In this document: positions 30,517 through 33,206 of the stretch, one piece after another
How positions within the stretch are numbered: the first letter of the stretch is position 1
Layout: every line of letters begins with the position of its first letter
Assembly: GCA_023484645.1 (NCBI GenBank)
Contig: JAMCZZ010000036.1
Location: forward strand, 1 to 33,206
Reading direction: 5' to 3'
Source of the DNA: Patescibacteria group bacterium
Lineage (GTDB): Bacteria; Patescibacteria; UBA1384; XYA2-FULL-43-10; 1-14-0-10-43-13
DNA: 33,206 nt
Made by a program: the position numbers and the translations under genes
Notes under the pieces: model-generated
Database searches by the model: none
What the model was told of the DNA's origin: nothing
What the model saw: the letters and a program-made list of their open reading frames with translations, nothing else

Positions 30517-30897
30517 ATGAGTTGGTTAATTACAATTATAGTTGGAGCCATTATAGGAATCTTGTATGGATGGGCAATGAGCAGAAGGATAAGTATGTGG
30601 CACAGTATAATAACTGGAATTATTGGGGCCATAACCGGTTATTGGTTTTTTGTCGACGTTTTAAGATTTGGGACCATGAATACATCGATTGGTTTTTTTC
30701 AAGGAATGACTTTGATATGGGAAATAATCGGGTCCTTTGTCGTGCTTGCTATCATGAGCGCTATCGTTGTTTCTGAAGAGACAGAAATGCAAGACAGAGT
30801 AGAAAGAGAAAGACGCTCCTTTGGTCCCGGAGTTGCCCATGAGTATAGAGAAGAGAGATATGAAAAACGCCGTGATGACGAAAAAAGACGACGCTAA
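30517..30897 (+). CDS. Membrane protein, GlsB/YeaQ-like with charged tail
   Basis: A 126-aa protein, AAAGGAGG 9 nt before ATG. Three hydrophobic segments (LITIIVGAIIGILYGWAM, SIITGIIGAITGYWFFVDVL, TLIWEIIGSFVVLAIMSAIV) in a Gly-rich arrangement like the transglycosylase-associated/GlsB family. A C-terminal cytoplasmic tail is very rich in Arg/Glu (EERYEKRRDDEKRRR). Homology to GlsB is only by pattern. Alone between two terminators. Confidence 0.55.
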   Translation: MSWLITIIVGAIIGILYGWAMSRRISMWHSIITGIIGAITGYWFFVDVLRFGTMNTSIGFFQGMTLIWEIIGSFVVLAIMSAIVVSEETEMQDRVERERRSFGPGVAHEYREERYEKRRDDEKRRR

Positions 30898-30948
30898 TGT
30901 GTTGGAAAAATAATTTTTCAATTAAGGTTTATTATTGCTTTTAGAACT

Positions 30949-30984
30949 TTGCACTAAAAAGCAGGTGGTTTTTAGTGCAATTTT
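30949..30984 (+). terminator. Intrinsic terminator
   Basis: TTGCACTAAAAA-gcaggtgg-TTTTTAGTGCAA followed by TTTT; a perfect 12-bp stem after the GlsB-like gene. Confidence 0.9.
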
Positions 30985-31044
30985 CAATTTAATTACATAA
31001 GGCATTGAGATAAACTTAAATACAGTTATTATTAAAATATAAAC

Positions 31045-31386
31045 TTGAGACTAACTTCAGCTAAAAACAGATTAACAATATCAGCAGTTCTAGTAGTTGT
31101 TTTTTATTACTTCTTTTTTAGTTACGGCGCAATACATGCACAGGATAGGAGTATAAATGAAAAATCTTCTAACACAGTCATTGGAGAATATTTTGAAGGT
31201 TCAATAGATACGAATAACGGACCAGTCACAAATCAAGGTATACATACTTTAGCATCTGAAAAAAACTCATTAAATGCAAACCCATACCAGCAACCTACAG
31301 CTCAACCAGATTTTCTCTCCATTTTTGAGTTAATCGTTTTCTCTTTCTTTTCTTTTTTAACTTTAAATCGAATTCTAAAGAAATAA
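31045..31386 (+). CDS. Secreted or double-anchored small protein
   Basis: TTG start at 31045, 6 nt after a TAAAAT -10-like element, so possibly leaderless. The 113-aa product has an N-terminal signal/TM (ISAVLVVVFYYFFFSYGAIHA with AHA-like cleavage site), an Asn/Thr/Gln-rich middle and a C-terminal hydrophobic helix (FLSIFELIVFSFFSFLTL) followed by NRILKK. This is the layout of a short surface protein with a C-terminal membrane anchor. No family recognised. A terminator follows. Confidence 0.6.
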   Translation: MRLTSAKNRLTISAVLVVVFYYFFFSYGAIHAQDRSINEKSSNTVIGEYFEGSIDTNNGPVTNQGIHTLASEKNSLNANPYQQPTAQPDFLSIFELIVFSFFSFLTLNRILKK

Positions 31387-31400
31387 TTTTATTAATCAAC

Positions 31401-31436
31401 TTAAAAAGGCTTTATCAATCGATAGAGCCTTTTTAA
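31401..31436. terminator. Bidirectional terminator between convergent genes
   Basis: TTAAAAAGGCT...AGCCTTTTTAA: 11-bp perfect stem between the convergent genes at 31386 and 31450. Confidence 0.9.
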
Positions 31437-31449
31437 GTCTTAAAGAAGG

Positions 31450-31671
31450 TTATTTTTGTCTCAATAGTCCTAGTTCCAGCTGAATATAACCCAAAGCCAT
31501 AATTATCAATCCGCCCAGTACTTTAAACGATGGAAAATAAAAGCCAGAATCAGCACTAAAAATATTAAACAACCAAGCGACTGATCCATAAACAAAAATT
31601 ATTGTCCCCAGAATGATAAAACAAACCGCTACTCCATAGAACGAATGCTCAGGTTCTTTTCTTGAAAACAT
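31450..31671 (-). CDS. Two-TM membrane protein
   Basis: A 73-aa protein with AAGGAGG 5 nt before ATG. Cytoplasmic start MFSRKEPEHSFYG, TM helix 1 (VAVCFIILGTIIFVYGSVAWL), an external FSADSGFYFPSF loop, TM helix 2 (VLGGLIIMALGYIQLELGLL). No family recognised. Monocistronic. Confidence 0.75.
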   Translation of the reverse strand: MFSRKEPEHSFYGVAVCFIILGTIIFVYGSVAWLFNIFSADSGFYFPSFKVLGGLIIMALGYIQLELGLLRQK

Positions 31672-31755
31672 AGTCCTCCTTATTTGATTAAATATTTTTC
31701 TTTCTTTCTATATTTATCTTAGTGGATTTTTCAATCAGATGCAAAGTAATCACGA

Positions 31756-32760
31756 TTAATTAGCAAATTTTAAAAAGTATTGTTTGGGTTTCGATTCCGT
31801 TGCTACCACATGCGCCCAATTTTTATCAATTTTTGAAACTCGCTTAATCATTTCTTTGTATTTACAGAGCGGATCGATTACCCGTGACTTACAAAGAATC
31901 GAGGCATAAAAATCTTTTGGATTATTTTCAAAATCTATTCTCTTATTCATCCTGTCAAAAAACAATTTCAATTTTTTATCATTTTGATGATGGGGCTCAA
32001 TTTTTGAGAGAACGATTTTGTCGGTGGTGTATAAATCATCTTCAGAGATGTAACCTCTCAAGAGAGAATGCTTAAGATAATCCCCGACAGTCTGAAACAT
32101 CACTGCAGAAAGAAGCGGCGTATAATATTTAGTGTTCATGATTAAAAATAGCTCAGCATATTTTCTTGCGCTTTCATAATTTTTAAATATCCAATGTTGG
32201 TTCTCTGCGATCAAATTATCAAGAAAATATTTTGCACTCTTAATCTCGCCAAATATGCAAGCAGTTCTTAAAGAATAGTCAATTCGATCGGCGCATATGT
32301 CAGGCAGTTTATTTTCTTTCAAAGGAAAGTTTTTCTCTGAAAGAATATATTCTACATCAATATCATATCTTTTCAGGATTGATGGTATCTCAGAATTTTT
32401 TACATAATTATCGAATATATGGTCCTGATGATTCTGCTCCGTCTCAAGACCGCTGTCCAAAACATAATCGATGCAATGTGAGAAAGCCGAATGCGAAACA
32501 TCGTGTATCAGACCGGCAATTTGCTCCTCCAGAGACGCTTTATATTTTTTTAATAGCAAATATACGCCTAAAGAATGAGCAAAACGGCTATGATCGTATT
32601 CGCCGACGTCAACATTAGGATTAACCCAAAGCGGTTGATAACCGGCTTGGTCGACATCTTTTAACCTCTGCAAAGACGGGCTGTTTATTAAATCCAAAAT
32701 TACCGGTTCTTTTATCTCAACTTCGCCATAAACTCTATCTTTTAGATGCAATTTGTTCAT
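31756..32760 (-). CDS. HD-domain phosphohydrolase (SAMHD1/dGTPase-like)
   Basis: A 334-aa COG1078-type protein. The N-terminal LHLKDRVYGEVEIKEPVILD and QRLKDVDQAGYQPLW are typical. HSRFAHSLGVY gives the first metal His (H62), and GLIHDVSHSAFSH the HD pair (H86-D87). A later Asp in LPDICADRIDYSLR completes the site. Such enzymes hydrolyse dNTPs or other phosphoesters and some act in nucleotide-pool control or defence; substrate not predictable. The start lies 8 nt after tRNA-Pro, so the gene may be transcribed with the RNA genes upstream. Confidence 0.9.
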   Translation of the reverse strand: MNKLHLKDRVYGEVEIKEPVILDLINSPSLQRLKDVDQAGYQPLWVNPNVDVGEYDHSRFAHSLGVYLLLKKYKASLEEQIAGLIHDVSHSAFSHCIDYVLDSGLETEQNHQDHIFDNYVKNSEIPSILKRYDIDVEYILSEKNFPLKENKLPDICADRIDYSLRTACIFGEIKSAKYFLDNLIAENQHWIFKNYESARKYAELFLIMNTKYYTPLLSAVMFQTVGDYLKHSLLRGYISEDDLYTTDKIVLSKIEPHHQNDKKLKLFFDRMNKRIDFENNPKDFYASILCKSRVIDPLCKYKEMIKRVSKIDKNWAHVVATESKPKQYFLKFAN

Positions 32761-32767
32761 ATATTTT

Positions 32768-32843
32768 TGGTCGGGGTGCGCGGACTCGAACCGCGGACCT
32801 CAGGACCCCCAGCCCTGCGCGCTACCAACTACGCTACACCCCG
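32768..32843 (-). tRNA. tRNA-Pro (GGG)
   Basis: Acceptor CGGGGTG/CACCCCG, anticodon arm CAGGG-CTGGGGG-TCCTG giving anticodon GGG, T-arm GCGG-TTCGAGT-CCGC, discriminator A and encoded CCA. Lies 7 nt after the structured RNA and 8 nt before the HD gene. Confidence 0.95.
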
Positions 32844-32850
32844 TTAAAAT

Positions 32851-33029
32851 GGTTCCGCCGATGAAGATAAATTGGTCCAAAATGCAAAGTGGGTGGCCGC
32901 ACGAGCCGATCACGATCGGCTCAAATATAAGCCCAACTCCGCCGAAGCGGAGCGCCCAGCCCTTTTAATAGAAAGAGCTGGGTCCCTTAACAAAAAATTA
33001 ATAGCCCAATTTAAAATACCGACGGAACC
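32851..33029 (-). ncRNA. 179-nt structured RNA upstream of tRNA-Pro, family unknown
   Basis: The RNA is closed by a 10-bp helix GGTTCCGTCG (33029-33020)/CGGCGGAACC (32860-32851) and a second helix AAATTGG/CCAATTT. Inside are three strong hairpins: CCCAGC...GCTGGG (32982-32955), CTCCGC-TTCG-GCGGAG (32952-32937) and GAGCCGATC-GT-GATCGGCTC (32922-32903). A promoter places the start exactly at the first G. I find no RNase P, SRP, tmRNA or usual 6S signature. RNase P cleavage at tRNA-Pro would release it. Strand is assigned from promoter and linkage. Confidence 0.65.
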
Positions 33030-33035
33030 ATCCTA

Positions 33036-33063
33036 ATAATATCAATTAGAGAATATTTTTCAA
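33036..33063 (-). promoter_or_regulatory. Promoter of the structured RNA/tRNA-Pro unit
   Basis: Minus strand -35 TTGAAA (33063-33058), 16-bp spacer, -10 TATTAT (33041-33036), start predicted 7 nt later at 33029, the first base of the RNA's closing helix. Confidence 0.8.
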
Positions 33064-33077
33064 CTCGAGATTTTTTC

Positions 33078-33206
33078 GTTGTCTAGGTTCATACACATCG
33101 TGTACACATTGATACAATGAATGCAGGAGGTGTACATGAATGGAAAAGTAGGAACTGCAACAAAATATGGAACTGTTCTGCCGGGAGCAGTTAGGATATC
33201 GAAAGT
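33078..33206. repeat. Contig-end inverted repeat, right copy
   Basis: Exact reverse complement of 1-129, in the opposite orientation. It includes TACAAT as a -10-like element, GTGTACAC, an AGGAGG site and an ATG at 33136. Confidence 0.95.
33136..33206 (+). CDS. 5' fragment of the unidentified repeated gene (right end)
   Basis: ATG at 33136 with AGGAGG 6 nt upstream; 23 codons identical to the left-hand copy, open at the contig end. Residues GTVLPGAVRISK close the visible part. The family is not identifiable from this length. The two copies point outward from the window, so it lies between two members of a gene repeat. Confidence 0.5.
   Translation, partial: MNGKVGTATKYGTVLPGAVRISK

Noticed and set aside
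32753..32968. Plus-strand ORF across tRNA-Pro
   Set aside because: Typical spurious ORF antisense to a tRNA and to the structured RNA.
32851..33029. RNase P, SRP, tmRNA or 6S RNA
   Set aside because: The P4 elements of RNase P, the GGAAGG/GCAGCC region of SRP and the tmRNA acceptor ends are missing; size fits 6S but the three-hairpin branched fold does not.
1..33206. Linear phage or plasmid with terminal inverted repeats
   Set aside because: The window holds ribosomal proteins, a tRNA operon and holB, with no phage, replication or packaging genes; repeated-gene boundaries explain the ends better.
1..33206. CRISPR array or defence system
   Set aside because: No regularly spaced repeats, cas, toxin or restriction genes were seen.

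Overview
The window looks like a chromosomal contig from an AT-rich, small-genome bacterium, most likely of the Patescibacteria/CPR type (inference). The support is: very short ribosomal proteins bL28 and bL33; a holB-ricT pair; many small DUF and zinc-ribbon proteins of the kind seen in that group (DUF5661, DUF5652, DUF2795); many N-terminally anchored surface proteins; CCA encoded in the tRNA genes; several TTG/GTG starts; and promoters lying 6 nt before start codons, which implies leaderless mRNAs. TGA is used as a stop, so the genetic code is standard and the Gracilibacteria/Absconditabacteria code is excluded. No phage, CRISPR or transposase genes were seen.

Layout. 1-129 and 33078-33206 are exact inverted copies of a repeat that carries the promoter, RBS and first 23 codons of an unidentified gene reading outward at each end. 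270-4146: MGMT-domain protein, small membrane protein, DUF5661, ABC exporter, M50 protease. 4455-7313: bL28, zinc ribbon, then the holB-ricT-TPR operon. 7354-8658: cupin, DsrE-like and HIT-like proteins on the minus strand. 8697-10850: a tRNA operon, Thr(GGU)-Tyr-Thr(UGU)-rpmG-Trp, with its own promoter and with hairpins abutting the CCA ends. The end of tRNA-Trp plus its terminator is duplicated on the far side of an M23-like surface gene. 10939-19256: mainly a cell-surface neighbourhood (second M23-like protein, large ZU5-like anchored protein, subtilase, beta-propeller protein), with a polyprenyl synthetase among them. 19390-19872: a compact regulatory unit of strong promoter, 14-bp palindrome, 16-residue Cys-rich peptide, AbrB-type regulator and terminator. 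19884-22522: a tight six-gene minus-strand operon (HIT, methyltransferase, Nudix, AdoMet decarboxylase, 58-aa Cys/His peptide, histidine phosphatase).

22984-26919 is a compositionally distinct, more GC-rich module. A strong promoter drives a GEMM-I (cyclic-di-GMP-type) riboswitch whose aptamer is interrupted by a 95-nt structured insert. A terminator and a long leader follow, then an 893-aa secreted multidomain protein with a caspase/gingipain-like His-Cys dyad, an anchored 159-aa protein and a 49-aa membrane peptide. A second GC-rich islet (about 29755-30390) has its own promoter, a 150-nt structured leader with an RBS-sequestering hairpin, and two overlapping tiny ORFs.

26921-29688: hydrolase/phosphoribosyltransferase/pterin dehydratase operon, DUF2795 plus a ferritin-like protein, and chorismate mutase. 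30517-32760: small membrane proteins and an HD-domain phosphohydrolase. 32768-33063: tRNA-Pro preceded, 7 nt upstream, by a 179-nt structured RNA with its own promoter that matches no RNA family I recognise.
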